Below, one piece after another: positions 17,122 through 25,863 of a DNA stretch of 64,000 nucleotides; within the stretch, counting starts at the first letter, position 1, and each line of letters begins with the position of its first letter. The stretch spans positions 2,923,501 to 2,987,500 of the forward strand of contig NZ_CP155729.1 in assembly GCF_039724765.1 (NCBI RefSeq). The letters run 5' to 3'. The DNA is from Sagittula stellata E-37. Its GTDB lineage: Bacteria; Pseudomonadota; Alphaproteobacteria; Rhodobacterales; Rhodobacteraceae. The notes under the pieces were generated by a model. It saw nothing but the letters and a program-made list of their open reading frames with translations. It made no database searches and was not told the origin of the DNA. The position numbers were made by a program, and so were the translations under genes.

Positions 17122-17430
17122 TCAGCTCGTCACGTCTCTGCAGCGGGTCCAGCGCACCGGATCTGCTGCGCCAAAGACCACGTCCACAGCCTCTTCGGAC
17201 AACTGATTGATGACCACGGTGTCGCCCGCGCCCGGCTCGCCCGCCGGTGTCTCGAATTCATAGCGGTGGCGACTGTAGCGACCCGGAACCTCTGCCCCGC
17301 CCGGAGTGACGACAGTCGCGCCGAGGATGGTCAACGACCGCCCGTCCGGCCCGCACCAATCACCGCTGATTTCGTCCGCCAGCGCGGCACCTGGACCCAG
17401 CATCGCCAGGACGATCATCACAATGCGCAT
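17122..17430 (-). CDS. Small periplasmic hypothetical protein
   Basis: A 102-residue protein with a signal peptide ending about residue 18 (G-A-A-L-A, then D-E). The mature domain has cysteines in G-D-W-C-G-P-D-G near its start and W-T-R-C-R-D near its end, suggesting one disulphide closing a small beta-rich domain of about 80 residues, as in single-domain periplasmic proteins that measure or bind small molecules. I do not recognise a family. The gene lies upstream of the FNT channel on the same strand. Confidence 0.7.
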   Translation of the reverse strand: MRIVMIVLAMLGPGAALADEISGDWCGPDGRSLTILGATVVTPGGAEVPGRYSRHRYEFETPAGEPGAGDTVVINQLSEEAVDVVFGAADPVRWTRCRDVTS

Positions 17431-17552
17431 TTCGGAACTCCCTTCTGGTAGGGCCAGTCTGCAACAGGCGGCGCGTCCGTGCCAATCACTTCGGCACTGG
17501 CGCTCGCCAAGCCGGACCGGGACCGTCTAATCTGCGGGAAAAGGGGAAGACC

Positions 17553-18134
17553 ATGACAGGCAGCGCGCGCATCACCTTGGAGGCCACAGGCAACGCGCAG
17601 GAAATCTCGTTTCTGATGCGCCCGCAGCGGCATTTCTGGGTCAGCCTGTTTCTGTGCATCTGGCTGGTGATCGCTGGCGGCGCTTGGCTGTTCGCACTTT
17701 GGGAACTTCTCGCCGGTCCCGCCGCCTTGATCGCGTTCCTCGGCCTCTGGCTGGCCGGATGGACGGTGGGCTGCCTCGGCGCACTGACGCTTTTGTTGTG
17801 GCTGAACATCGGAGAGGAACGCCTGATCGTCACGCCACAGGCCGTGACCGTTACCCGCAGCATACCCATCTGGCGCCGCTCCACCCGATGCGACGGGGAG
17901 GCGGTGACCGGACTGCGCGCGGGCCCAACTGAAAGCGCCTGGCCGCAGGACGCAAAGCGTTCGCCCGGGCTGTGGGCGTCACGCAAGGCGGGCACGATCA
18001 AGTTCGACTACGGGCGGTACGTGATCGGCTTCGGCCTCGGCCTCGAAACGCAGGAGGCCCGCAAGGTGGTCGATCACGTTCTGCGCCATTTCCCGCAATA
18101 CGGGCCGATCGAAGATAACCGCGCCGCCGGTTGA
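17553..18134 (+). CDS. Hypothetical membrane protein
   Basis: A 193-residue protein with two adjacent hydrophobic helices (about 28-50 and 53-90, perhaps three short ones) after a polar N-terminus of 27 residues, followed by a soluble C-terminal domain of about 100 residues whose I-G-E-E-R-L-I-V-T-P-Q-A-V-T-V-T-R start looks like a PH-like, bacterial membrane-anchored domain. A good AAGGGGAAG ribosome site lies before the ATG. I cannot assign a function. It is divergent from the 17122-17430 gene and stands alone, with the next plus-strand gene 282 bp away. Confidence 0.7.
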   Translation: MTGSARITLEATGNAQEISFLMRPQRHFWVSLFLCIWLVIAGGAWLFALWELLAGPAALIAFLGLWLAGWTVGCLGALTLLLWLNIGEERLIVTPQAVTVTRSIPIWRRSTRCDGEAVTGLRAGPTESAWPQDAKRSPGLWASRKAGTIKFDYGRYVIGFGLGLETQEARKVVDHVLRHFPQYGPIEDNRAAG

Positions 18135-18416
18135 TCCGGGGCCGACTTGCGGCTGGAAGAACGACTCGCAAGATATTGACGTAAAGTATAAATTTCGCAT
18201 TCCGAAAAGACGCTCCGCGCTTTCCGGAGGAGGGAAAGCCAGCCGGCGCCAAAGCGTCACGCCGTCGCACGCTCGTCAAGGCGACACGAAGAACGAGATG
18301 CAAAGCACTGAAATATCGATTCTTCTCCGGATTCCAGCCAGCACTTGACGGTCGTCGCGCGTCCACGCCCCGTGCCGTGGCTTGACGGACCGCGAAATCC
18401 CCGCCAAACGGACCGC

Positions 18417-19055
18417 ATGACCCAGATCGCCCTCATCACCGGCGCCTCGCGCGGCCTTGGCTATGCCCTCGCAGAAGCGCTTGCGCCCGAGTACCACATC
18501 GTCGCCGTCGCCCGAACCGTGGGCGGGTTGGAAGAGCTCGACGATGCTATCAAGGCCAAGGGCGGCGCCGCGACGCTGGCCCCGATGGACGTGACCGACC
18601 GCAACGCCATGGCCCAGCTTTGCCGCTCCGTGCATGACCGCTGGGGCGGCGTCGCGCTGTGGGCGCACACGGCAGTGCATACCGGTCCGCTGACGCCGAC
18701 CTGGCAGCTCGATATGAAGGACTGGGATCGCTCCATGGCGACAAATGCCCATGCCATGGGCCACCTGATCCCCTACATCGCGCCGCTGCTTGGCACCGAT
18801 GGCACCGCGCTGTTCTTCGACGATCCGAAGGGCGGCAAAAAGTTCTACGGCCACTATGGCGCCTCCAAGGCCGCGCAGATCGCCGTCGCGCAAAGCTGGG
18901 CCGCCGAGACCGTGAAGACCGGCCCGAAGGTGCGCGTCCTGACACCCGCGCCCATGGCAACCGCCGTGCGCGCGCGCTTCCATCCCGGAGAGGACCGCGA
19001 CGCGCTCGCCACACCCGCCGACGAGGCACGCCGCCTGATTGCCACGCTCGGCTGA
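18417..19055 (+). CDS. Short-chain dehydrogenase/reductase
   Basis: A 212-residue SDR, short for the family. Cofactor motif T-G-A-S-R-G-L-G (about 8-15), a D-V-T block (about 61-63) and active-site Y-G-A-S-K (about 149-153). Ser of the usual catalytic triad is not obvious: the segment before the Tyr reads F-F-D-D-P-K-G-G-K-K-F, and N-A-G is replaced by H-T-A. The oxidoreductase activity may thus be altered or lost. The start at 18417 puts the glycine motif at its usual distance. Upstream of surE on the same strand, 141 bp apart. Substrate unknown. Confidence 0.8.
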   Translation: MTQIALITGASRGLGYALAEALAPEYHIVAVARTVGGLEELDDAIKAKGGAATLAPMDVTDRNAMAQLCRSVHDRWGGVALWAHTAVHTGPLTPTWQLDMKDWDRSMATNAHAMGHLIPYIAPLLGTDGTALFFDDPKGGKKFYGHYGASKAAQIAVAQSWAAETVKTGPKVRVLTPAPMATAVRARFHPGEDRDALATPADEARRLIATLG

Positions 19056-19196
19056 GCAGCCCGGCAGACAGGCCCGCGCGACGGCGACCGGACCGTTCTG
19101 TCCCTTACCGGACACGGCCCGCAACGGTCGGCGCCCCGCCGCTTGCCCCGCCTGCCCCCTTCGCTTAAGGACGAAGCAAAGCGAACGGGCAGGCTC

Positions 19197-19982
19197 ATGC
19201 GCATCCTCATCACCAACGACGACGGCATCAACGCCCCGGGGCTCAAGGTGCTGGAACAGATCGCGACCGAGCTGGCAGGGCCGGACGGCGAGGTCTGGAC
19301 CGTCGCCCCTGCCTTCGAGCAGTCTGGCGTCGGCCACTGCATCAGCTACGCCCATCCCACGATGATCTCCGAACTCGGGCCCCGCCGCTACGCAGCGGAG
19401 GGCAGCCCCGCCGATTGTGTTCTGGCCGGTGTGCACCACGTCCTGAAGGACACGCCCCCCGACCTCGTGTTGTCGGGCGTGAACAGGGGCAACAACTCCG
19501 CCGAGAACGCGCTCTATTCGGGAACTCTGGGCGGCGCTATGGAAGGCGCGCTGCAGGGCCTGCCAGCCGTGGCCCTGTCGCAATACCTCGGGCCCGAGAA
19601 CTACCATATCGACAACCCATTCGAGGGCGCTGCGCAGTTCGGAGCCGAAGTCCTGCGCAAGATCCTCGCCTTCGACACGAACGCGCAGGACGGCTACCGG
19701 CTTTTTTACAACGTCAACTTCCCTCCGGTCCCGGCCTCGGGCGTCAAGGGGATCGTGGCGGCCCCGCAGGGCGTCCGCGAAGACACGAGGTTCTCTGTCG
19801 AATCGCAGCTTTCTCCGTCCGGGCGCCGGTTTCTCTGGGCAAAGGGCGGCGACCAGCGTGCGCGGGTGGCCGAAGGCACCGACGCCGCCGTCAACCTCGA
19901 CGGTTGGATCTCCGTCACCCCGATGCGGGCCGACCTGACCTGCACCACGGCCCTGAAGGCGTTGCGGGACGCCTTCGCATGA
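19197..19982 (+). CDS. surE: 5'-nucleotidase SurE
   Basis: A 261-residue metal-dependent phosphatase acting on nucleoside 5'- and 3'-monophosphates. The N-terminal [10 protein letters not shown] is the family signature, with metal-binding Asp8 and Asp9; further conserved blocks are E-Q-S-G-V-G-H (about 40-46) and S-G-V-N-R-G-N-N (about 94-101). The stop overlaps the start of pcm by 4 bp (ATGA). surE-pcm followed by an NlpD-type gene is the well-known E. coli-like order and supports all three calls. The surE start at 19197 fits the family's N-terminus exactly. Confidence 0.97.
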   Translation: MRILITNDDGINAPGLKVLEQIATELAGPDGEVWTVAPAFEQSGVGHCISYAHPTMISELGPRRYAAEGSPADCVLAGVHHVLKDTPPDLVLSGVNRGNNSAENALYSGTLGGAMEGALQGLPAVALSQYLGPENYHIDNPFEGAAQFGAEVLRKILAFDTNAQDGYRLFYNVNFPPVPASGVKGIVAAPQGVREDTRFSVESQLSPSGRRFLWAKGGDQRARVAEGTDAAVNLDGWISVTPMRADLTCTTALKALRDAFA

Positions 19983-20620
19983 CGTTCGACGCCGAGGCAA
20001 AGATGCAGTTCCTGTTCGCCCTGCGCTCCAAGGGCGTGACAGACAAGGCCGTGCTTTCGGCGATGGAAAAGATCGACCGCGGCCTTTTCATCCAGGGCTA
20101 TTTTACCGACCGCGCCTACGAGGACATGCCGCTCCCCATCGCCTGCGGCCAGACCATTTCGCAGCCCTCCGTGGTGGGCCTGATGACTCAGGCGCTTCAG
20201 GTCGGCCCCCGCGACAAGGTGCTGGAGGTTGGGACAGGCTCCGGTTACCAGGCCGCAATCCTCAGTCAGCTTGCCCGGCGTATCTATACCGTGGACCGTC
20301 ACAAGCGTCTGGTCGCCGCCGCGCGCAAGGTCTTCGATGCGCTGGAGCTCGCCAATATCACCGCCTTCACCGCCGACGGCTCCTTCGGGCTGGCAGACCA
20401 GGCACCGTTTGATCGCATCCTCGTGACCGCCGCCGCCGAAGACCCGCCCGGGCCACTCTTGGCGCAGTTGAAGATTGGCGGTATCATGGTGGTGCCCGTG
20501 GGGCAGTCGGACACCGTGCAGCACCTGATCCGGGTCACCCGGACGGAAAGCGGGTTCGAGTATGACGAGTTGCGGCCCGTGCGCTTCGTGCCGCTGGTGG
20601 AAGGGCTGGGAAAGGACTAA
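19979..20620 (+). CDS. pcm: Protein-L-isoaspartate O-methyltransferase
   Basis: A 213-residue SAM-dependent enzyme that methylates isoaspartyl residues in damaged proteins and starts their repair. The family's G-Q-T-I-S-Q-P segment is at 57-63 and SAM-binding motif I ([13 protein letters not shown]) at 81-93, followed by the [13 protein letters not shown] block. Translationally coupled to surE by a 4-bp overlap. The NlpD-like gene starts 86 bp after its stop. Confidence 0.96.
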   Translation: MTFDAEAKMQFLFALRSKGVTDKAVLSAMEKIDRGLFIQGYFTDRAYEDMPLPIACGQTISQPSVVGLMTQALQVGPRDKVLEVGTGSGYQAAILSQLARRIYTVDRHKRLVAAARKVFDALELANITAFTADGSFGLADQAPFDRILVTAAAEDPPGPLLAQLKIGGIMVVPVGQSDTVQHLIRVTRTESGFEYDELRPVRFVPLVEGLGKD

Positions 20621-20706
20621 GAGGGTCCTGACCGCATCAGCCTGTACCGAGATCACAGGCGTGACGCCCCGGAACAACAAGGGGCGCATGAGACGAGGAC
20701 ATCGAG

Positions 20707-21885
20707 ATGACGCTGACCCGCACCCTTCCCGCGTTTGCCCTGCTGGCTTTTGGCGCCGCCTGTTCGAACGGGATGGACGTCGACATGCGCGGCCGTATCG
20801 GCGGACCGGTCGACACGGCCGCCGCCGCAGCCACGGCGACAGCCGAACGGCCCGCTGCTGACAATCGCGGCGTAATCTCCTATCCCAGCTACCAGGTCGC
20901 CGTGGCCCGGCGCAACGACACCGTGGCGCAGGTCGCCGAACGGATCGGCCTGCCCGCTCAGGAACTCGCCCGCTACAACGGCCTTCAAACCGGCGACACA
21001 CTGCGCCGGGGCGAGATCATCGCCCTGCCGAGCCGGGTGGCCGAACCTTCGCCCGCCACCGGCGGCCTGCAACCTGCGGGTCAGGTGGACGTGACGACGC
21101 TGGCCGGTGCCGCTATCGAGCGTGCTTCTCCGACCACGCCGCGTGGTACAACCTCAGGCGGCGGGGCCGAACCGATCCGCCACCAGGTCGCACGGGGCGA
21201 AACCGCCTTCACCATCGCGCGGCTCTACCAGGTCAGCCCCCGCAGCCTTGCGGAGTGGAACGCGCTCGACAAGGATTTCACTGTCCGCGAAGGCCAGTAC
21301 CTGCTGATCCCCGTGGTCGACATCAACGAGGCCGCCGCCGCGAGCACCACGGTGCCGGGCAGCGGAACGCCCACGCCGACGCCCCCGTCGTCGACGACGC
21401 CCCTCCCGTCCGTAGACGTGACCCCCATCGAACCGGCCGCGCCCGCCTCGGGCGGGACTTCGACCGCAGCTGCCCCCGCACCGAAACCTCCCGCCGCCGA
21501 CATCGGCCAGCAGGCGGCGAAACCGGCGTCCAGCTCGGCTCAGATGGTCATGCCGGTCTCCGGCTCGATCATCCGCGAATACTCCAAGGGCAAGAACGAG
21601 GGCATCGACATCTCCGCCTCTGCCGGTCAGCCGGTCAAGGCTGCCGCCGCCGGGTCGGTCGCGTCGATCTCGAACACCACCGAAGGCGTGAAGCTCTTGC
21701 TGATCCGTCACCCGGGCGATCTGATCACCGTTTACACCCATGTCGACGACATCTCGGTCAAGAAGGGGGACGCGGTGAGCAAGGGGCAGACCATTGCGCG
21801 CGTCGGCTCCGGTTCGCCTTCCTTCCTGCACTTCGAGGTCCGCAAGGGCTTCGACAGCACGGACCCGATGGCCTACCTGAAATAA
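20707..21885 (+). CDS. NlpD-like lipoprotein with LysM and degenerate M23 domains
   Basis: A 392-residue outer-membrane-type lipoprotein: lipobox ending at Cys19 (F-G-A-A-C), two LysM peptidoglycan-binding domains (about 58-104 and 157-202), a Pro/Thr/Ser-rich linker (about 215-270) and a C-terminal M23 (LytM) domain (about 280-392). The zinc-binding residues look incomplete: the first motif reads E-G-I-D-I without the expected His before it, and the end reads F-L-H-F-E-V-R instead of H-L-H-F-E. That is typical of LytM factors such as E. coli NlpD, which activate amidases at the septum rather than cutting themselves. Start chosen for its GAGGA site. Confidence 0.92.
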   Translation: MTLTRTLPAFALLAFGAACSNGMDVDMRGRIGGPVDTAAAAATATAERPAADNRGVISYPSYQVAVARRNDTVAQVAERIGLPAQELARYNGLQTGDTLRRGEIIALPSRVAEPSPATGGLQPAGQVDVTTLAGAAIERASPTTPRGTTSGGGAEPIRHQVARGETAFTIARLYQVSPRSLAEWNALDKDFTVREGQYLLIPVVDINEAAAASTTVPGSGTPTPTPPSSTTPLPSVDVTPIEPAAPASGGTSTAAAPAPKPPAADIGQQAAKPASSSAQMVMPVSGSIIREYSKGKNEGIDISASAGQPVKAAAAGSVASISNTTEGVKLLLIRHPGDLITVYTHVDDISVKKGDAVSKGQTIARVGSGSPSFLHFEVRKGFDSTDPMAYLK

Positions 21886-21893
21886 GCCATTGC

Positions 21894-21931
21894 GAGGAAC
21901 GTCCCGGGCTTGGCCCCGCGCGTTCCTCTTT
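21894..21931 (+). terminator. Terminator-like stem-loop after the nlpD-like gene
   Basis: GAGGAACG (21894-21901) and CGTTCCTC (21921-21928) pair exactly around a GC-rich loop, followed by TTT, 8 bp past the stop. The tail is short, so efficiency is uncertain. Confidence 0.6.
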
Positions 21932-22067
21932 GGCCGCGAACCAGCCGGAGAAAGGCGCGCGACACAGCTTCGCGCGCCTTCGATGTTCATCGAAAGCGGT
22001 TGTCCGGACTTATCAGATCAGGAATGACCCCGGCGGCCGGCAGGCCTTGACGGCATGCCGCCGCCGC

Positions 22068-22907
22068 TCAGCTCAGGGATACGCCCTTCCGGCCTGCGAG
22101 GTCGGTGAAGAACTGCCAAGCCACCCGGCCAGAGCGCGAGCCGCGCGTGGCCTGCCATTCTATCGCCTCCGCACGCAACGTCTCGTCGTCGATCATGACG
22201 CCGTATCGGTCGCAATACCCTCGGATCATCGCCAGATACTCGTCCTGCGAACAGGGATGGAACCCGAGCCAGAGGCCGAATCGGTCGGAAAGGGAGACCT
22301 TCTCTTCGACCGCTTCGGACGGGTTGATCGACGAAGACCGCTCATTCTCGATCATATCGCGCGGCATCAGGTGCCGCCGGTTGGAGGTCGCGTAAAGCAC
22401 CACGTTGTCGGGCCGGCCCGATACGCCGCCGTCCAGAACAGCCTTCAGGCTCTTGTAATGCTGGTCGTCGTGGCTGAACGACAGGTCGTCGCAGAACAGC
22501 ACGAACCGGCACGGCGCGTCGCGCAATAGGTCCAGGAGGCGACCCACCGACGGCAGGTCCTCGCGCTGAAGCTCCACCAGTTTCAGGTCGTGGCCTTCGG
22601 CGCGGACGGCGGCGTGCACGGCCTTCACCACCGACGACTTGCCCATGCCCCGCGCGCCCCACAAAAGCGCGTTGTTGGCGGGCAGGCCACGGGCGAACTG
22701 CAATGTGTTCTTCAGCAGCGTGTCGCGCGACCGGTCGATGCCGATCAGCAGTGACAGGTCCACCCGGCTGACTCTGGCGACCGGCTGAAGGTGGTCCGGT
22801 TCCGTCTCCCACACAAAGGCTTCGGCCGTGGCGAAATCGGGGGCCGGGGCAGGCGCCGGGGCAAGTCGCTCCAGCGCCGCCGCGATGCGGTCGAGGGGGT
22901 CAGTCAC
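22068..22907 (-). CDS. DUF815 family AAA-type ATPase
   Basis: A 279-residue ATP-binding protein with Walker A W-G-A-R-G-M-G-K-S-S (about 83-92) and Walker B F-V-L-F-C-D-D-L-S-F (about 135-144), then a sensor-1-like A-T-S-N-R-R-H-L. The last third contains the R-F-G-L-W-L-G-F block of DUF815. Its role is not established. The start is GTG at 22907, preceded by AAGAAGG, and overlaps the end of tatC by 8 bp, so it is the last gene of the tatABC operon. Proximity alone does not show a role in protein export. Confidence 0.88.
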   Translation of the reverse strand: MTDPLDRIAAALERLAPAPAPAPDFATAEAFVWETEPDHLQPVARVSRVDLSLLIGIDRSRDTLLKNTLQFARGLPANNALLWGARGMGKSSVVKAVHAAVRAEGHDLKLVELQREDLPSVGRLLDLLRDAPCRFVLFCDDLSFSHDDQHYKSLKAVLDGGVSGRPDNVVLYATSNRRHLMPRDMIENERSSSINPSEAVEEKVSLSDRFGLWLGFHPCSQDEYLAMIRGYCDRYGVMIDDETLRAEAIEWQATRGSRSGRVAWQFFTDLAGRKGVSLS

Positions 22908-23850
22908 GGGCCTTCTTGTCCTCGTCGAATTCCTTCATGAGGGGATCTTCCTCGCCGTTTTCGTCCTCGAACCAAAGGCCCTGTTCCCGAAGATCCTTCT
23001 CACGCCGCTTCTCGACGCGGGCGACAAGGAAGATCGAGACCTCGTAAAGGCCGTAGACCACGGTGAAGAGGATCAACTGTGTGACGACATCCGGCGGGGT
23101 CACGACGGCCGCCAGGATCAGGATCGCCACCATGGCGTACTTGCGGACCGAGCCGAGACCCTGCGCAGACACCAGACCCGCCTTCCCCATCAGGGTCAGA
23201 AGCACCGGCAACTGGAAGCAGAGGCCAAACGCCATGATGAACACGAGGCTGGTCTGCAGGCTTTCGTTCACCTTGCCGAAGAAGGTGATCCGCAGCCCTT
23301 CGGTGGTCGTCGGCACAACGGCGGCGGCGTCGACATCGACAGAGCCGGACAACAGGTTGGCAAAGACCGACGGCGCGTCGGTGAAGCCCAGGAAAAAGGC
23401 CATCGCCAGGGGCGTCACCACGAAATGGGCAAAGGACGCGCCCAGCAGGAACATCACCGGCGAGGCGACGATGAACGGCAGGAAGGCGTTCTTCTCGGAC
23501 CGGTACAGCCCCGGCGCCACGAAGCGCCACATCTGGTAGGCGATCACCGGGAAGGCCAGCGCGAAGCCGAAGACCATGCCGATGCGGAACAGCACGAACA
23601 GGTATTCCTGCGGGCTGGTATATTGCAGCGTCGGAGAAGGGTCCCCCAGCGCGCGCAACGCGCTTTCGATGGGCACGAGCAGGAATTGCAGGACGTATTC
23701 CGCTAGGAATTGGCCGTCGATCGGGATGAACATCACGCAGATACCGACGAACAGCGCGATGATCGACCGGATCAGCCGCGTGCGCAGTTCGGCCAGATGC
23801 TCGATCAGCGGGGCAGAGCTGTCCTCAAGTTCGTCTTCGGTGCGGCTCAT
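22900..23850 (-). CDS. tatC: Twin-arginine translocase subunit TatC
   Basis: A 316-residue inner-membrane protein with six predicted helices. The N-terminal [15 protein letters not shown] motif (about 12-26) is the TatC signature that recognises the twin-arginine signal peptide, and the rest follows the family pattern with a P-x-x-x-Y-Q region and long periplasmic loops. The C-terminus has a charged cytoplasmic tail of about 50 residues, longer than in E. coli. Start overlaps tatB by 4 bp. The operon order tatA-tatB-tatC is standard. Confidence 0.96.
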   Translation of the reverse strand: MSRTEDELEDSSAPLIEHLAELRTRLIRSIIALFVGICVMFIPIDGQFLAEYVLQFLLVPIESALRALGDPSPTLQYTSPQEYLFVLFRIGMVFGFALAFPVIAYQMWRFVAPGLYRSEKNAFLPFIVASPVMFLLGASFAHFVVTPLAMAFFLGFTDAPSVFANLLSGSVDVDAAAVVPTTTEGLRITFFGKVNESLQTSLVFIMAFGLCFQLPVLLTLMGKAGLVSAQGLGSVRKYAMVAILILAAVVTPPDVVTQLILFTVVYGLYEVSIFLVARVEKRREKDLREQGLWFEDENGEEDPLMKEFDEDKKARD

Positions 23851-24314
23851 GCCTTGTCACCCTCGTCGGTCGCGGGCGCCTTGGGCTCTTCGGCCAGCGC
23901 CTTCTCCATTTCCTCGGCCTTGCGCGCGGCCTCTTCGGCTTCCCGTTTCTTGCGGTCGGCGGCGGCGCGGGCGGCGTTGGCCTCGATCTTCTTGCGGGCC
24001 TCGTCGCGTTCCTTGGCAAGCTTGCCGGTCTCGCTGTCGGGATTGAAGTCGGTCATCGACTTCGCCGCATCCCTGACCCCGTCCATGGCGCTGTTCACCG
24101 GGTTCGTTGCGGTGCGGATCGTCTTCTGGATGTCCTTCACGCCGGCTTCGTCGGCGGCCTCGTTCATGGCGCGGCTGAATTCGCGCGCCATGCCACGCGC
24201 CTTGCCCATGAACCGGCCGACGTTGCGGAACAGCACCGGCAGGTCCTTCGGACCGACGACGATCAGCGCGACGATACCGATGACCAGAAGCTCGGCGAAC
24301 CCGAGATCGAACAT
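23847..24314 (-). CDS. tatB: Sec-independent protein translocase subunit TatB
   Basis: A 155-residue protein. One N-terminal helix ([20 protein letters not shown], about 1-20) ends at the conserved Gly-Pro hinge (G-P-K-D-L-P), followed by a long amphipathic helix and a charged C-terminal tail rich in Ala, Glu and Lys (about 100-155). TatB forms the receptor with TatC. The stop overlaps the tatC start by 4 bp; tatA ends 6 bp upstream. Confidence 0.95.
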   Translation of the reverse strand: MFDLGFAELLVIGIVALIVVGPKDLPVLFRNVGRFMGKARGMAREFSRAMNEAADEAGVKDIQKTIRTATNPVNSAMDGVRDAAKSMTDFNPDSETGKLAKERDEARKKIEANAARAAADRKKREAEEAARKAEEMEKALAEEPKAPATDEGDKA

Positions 24315-24320
24315 GGCGGC

Positions 24321-24557
24321 TTACACCTTGTCCTTGTCTTGGTTGGACTCCGGCGTGGAGGTCGGCGTCACGTCGCGGGCCTCTTCGCTCTTCTGGTCTT
24401 CCAGTTCCTGACCACCTTCGCTCACGCCCTTCTTGAAGGCGGTGATGCCCTTGCCGACCTCGCCCATCAGCGAGGAGATCTTGCCGCGGCCAAACAGCAC
24501 CAGCACCACAACCGCGATCAGCAGAAGGCCCGGCAGGCCGATGTTCCCGATACCCAT
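24321..24557 (-). CDS. tatA: Sec-independent protein translocase subunit TatA
   Basis: A 78-residue protein: a short N-terminal helix (about 4-22) ending in the F-G-R-G-K-I-S hinge, an amphipathic helix with M-G-E-V-G-K-G-I-T-A-F-K-K-G, and a polar tail. TatA oligomers form the translocation path for folded, cofactor-containing proteins. The start at 24557 (MGIGNIGLPG) matches the family; the longer upstream frame does not. First gene of the tatABC-DUF815 operon. Confidence 0.96.
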   Translation of the reverse strand: MGIGNIGLPGLLLIAVVVLVLFGRGKISSLMGEVGKGITAFKKGVSEGGQELEDQKSEEARDVTPTSTPESNQDKDKV

Positions 24558-24693
24558 TGGTCTTGCTCCGTCATTGTTCCTGCAAAACGGTCGCAGAAGC
24601 CGCGACCCGAATTCGTCCGAGGTTGTGTAAAGACGTTTGAAGCGCGCGGAAAGCGCCAAACCGCCGCGCCCGGACACTGTGTGTGTCATGAGG

Positions 24694-24718
24694 TTGTCAG
24701 TTGTCAGGTTTTTGTCAG
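24694..24718. repeat. Three direct copies of TTGTCAG in a divergent promoter region
   Basis: TTGTCAG occurs at 24694-24700, 24701-24707 and 24712-24718, between the tatA start (24557, minus) and the WYL regulator start (24799, plus). The first two abut; the third is 4 bp further. Such short direct repeats often bind a regulator; the WYL regulator next door is a candidate. Confidence 0.55.
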
Positions 24719-24798
24719 TATGGGTGGAGTCCGCCCCCCGCCCCTGCCACAAGCAAAGGGGCCACACAGGCCCGAAACACCCCCGTGAGTCGCCCGAA

Positions 24799-25458
24799 AT
24801 GAACCGCAAGGACCGCCTCTATGCCCTGACCCAGCGCCTGCGCGACGGGCGTCTGCACACCGCCGAGGCGATGGCCCAGGACCTTGGCGTTTCGGTCCGC
24901 ACGATCTACCGCGACATGGAGACCCTCGCCGCCTCGGGCGTGCCGGTGGAGGGCGCGCGCGGCTATGGCTACACGGTGCAGGCGGCGATCACCCTGCCGC
25001 CGCTGAACCTGACAGAGGCAGAGCTGGAGGCGCTGCACCTGGCCCTCGCCGCCCTCGGCGCCTCTCCCCTTACGGAACAGGCCAGTGCCGCCCGTTCCCT
25101 CGCCGCCAAGATCGACGCCGTCCTACCCGAGGACAGCGACAGCCGCGCGGCGCCCTTCGGTTTCGCCACCGACGCCTTCGCCGAGGCGGCGCGCGGTTTT
25201 GCCCATATGCCCGCGATCCGCGCCGCCATCCGGGCTCGGCAGAAACTGCGGGTCACACTGAACGGCAGCGGGCACGACCTGCGCCCGCTGCATCTGGATT
25301 ACTTCGGCAGGATCTGGACCTGTATCGCCTGGTCAGAAACCATCGGCGATTTCCTGAGCTTCCGCATCGACCGGATCGAGGACCTGAGGCCCCTGCCCTC
25401 GCTTTTTGTGGGGGAACCCGGCCGCACGCTCGCCGACTGGCGCGCCCGGCAGGGCTGA
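24799..25458 (+). CDS. YafY-like transcriptional regulator (HTH plus WYL-type domain)
   Basis: A 219-residue DNA-binding protein. The N-terminal winged helix-turn-helix (about 3-60) has the DeoR/HTH_11 pattern with A-E-A-M-A-Q-D-L-G-V-S-V-R-T-I-Y-R-D-M-E-T-L, then G-A-R-G-Y-G-Y. The C-terminal half carries the L-D-Y-F-G-R-I-W-T-C-I-A-W-S region of WYL-type sensor domains, shorter than in most YafY proteins. The start at 24799 places the HTH at the normal position. The ligand is unknown. It is transcribed divergently from tatA, with three TTGTCAG repeats between them, so autoregulation is possible. Confidence 0.85.
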   Translation: MNRKDRLYALTQRLRDGRLHTAEAMAQDLGVSVRTIYRDMETLAASGVPVEGARGYGYTVQAAITLPPLNLTEAELEALHLALAALGASPLTEQASAARSLAAKIDAVLPEDSDSRAAPFGFATDAFAEAARGFAHMPAIRAAIRARQKLRVTLNGSGHDLRPLHLDYFGRIWTCIAWSETIGDFLSFRIDRIEDLRPLPSLFVGEPGRTLADWRARQG

Positions 25459-25698
25459 GCGCGACTGCGCGTCCTGCACACCGGTGACGATGCTGGACCA
25501 TCGCGCGCCGGTGTCGCCGCCGGTACGGATCGCTTCGGGCTGCATGGTCGTGCCATTGCCGCCCCGCCCTTCGCCCGTCTTCTTGCTCGCCTGTTCCGAG
25601 ACGCAAGCGGCGTTCCTGTCGGAATAGCCGCACGCCTGCATTGGGGTGGCAAGAACGATCCAGGCGAGCCGCGTCAGGGAAAAATCCCGTTGGTCCAT
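25333..25698 (-). CDS. Doubtful small ORF, possible lipoprotein
   Basis: A 121-codon minus-strand frame beginning MDQRDFSLTRLAWIVLATP with a short hydrophobic stretch ending in Q-A-C, a weak lipobox (Cys about 21). Codon third positions are GC-rich in the first part, as in coding DNA. However, its last 126 bp run antisense through the WYL regulator, there is no recognised family and its ribosome site is poor. It is listed because nothing else explains 25459-25700. Confidence 0.25.
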   Translation of the reverse strand: MDQRDFSLTRLAWIVLATPMQACGYSDRNAACVSEQASKKTGEGRGGNGTTMQPEAIRTGGDTGARWSSIVTGVQDAQSRSALPGAPVGERAAGFPHKKRGQGPQVLDPVDAEAQEIADGF

Positions 25699-25801
25699 GA
25701 CGCGGCGGTTTCCGGTGCCGGTCGGCACCTCTTTCGCCCCGTCCATGCAACGAACCGCGCGCTGCGCTAACTGGGCAACTCCGCGTTCGGCCAACAAAAT
25801 G

Positions 25802-25836
25802 AAAAACCCCGCGCGGGCAGATGGCCAGCACGGGGT
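25802..25836 (-). terminator. Rho-independent terminator of fda
   Basis: ACCCCGCGC (25806-25814) pairs with GCACGGGGT (25828-25836) apart from one wobble; on the minus strand the stem is followed by a run of T (25802-25806). It lies about 28 bp past the fda stop. Confidence 0.85.
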
Positions 25837-25863
25837 CCTGTCAGACCGTAAAAGGATCGGACG

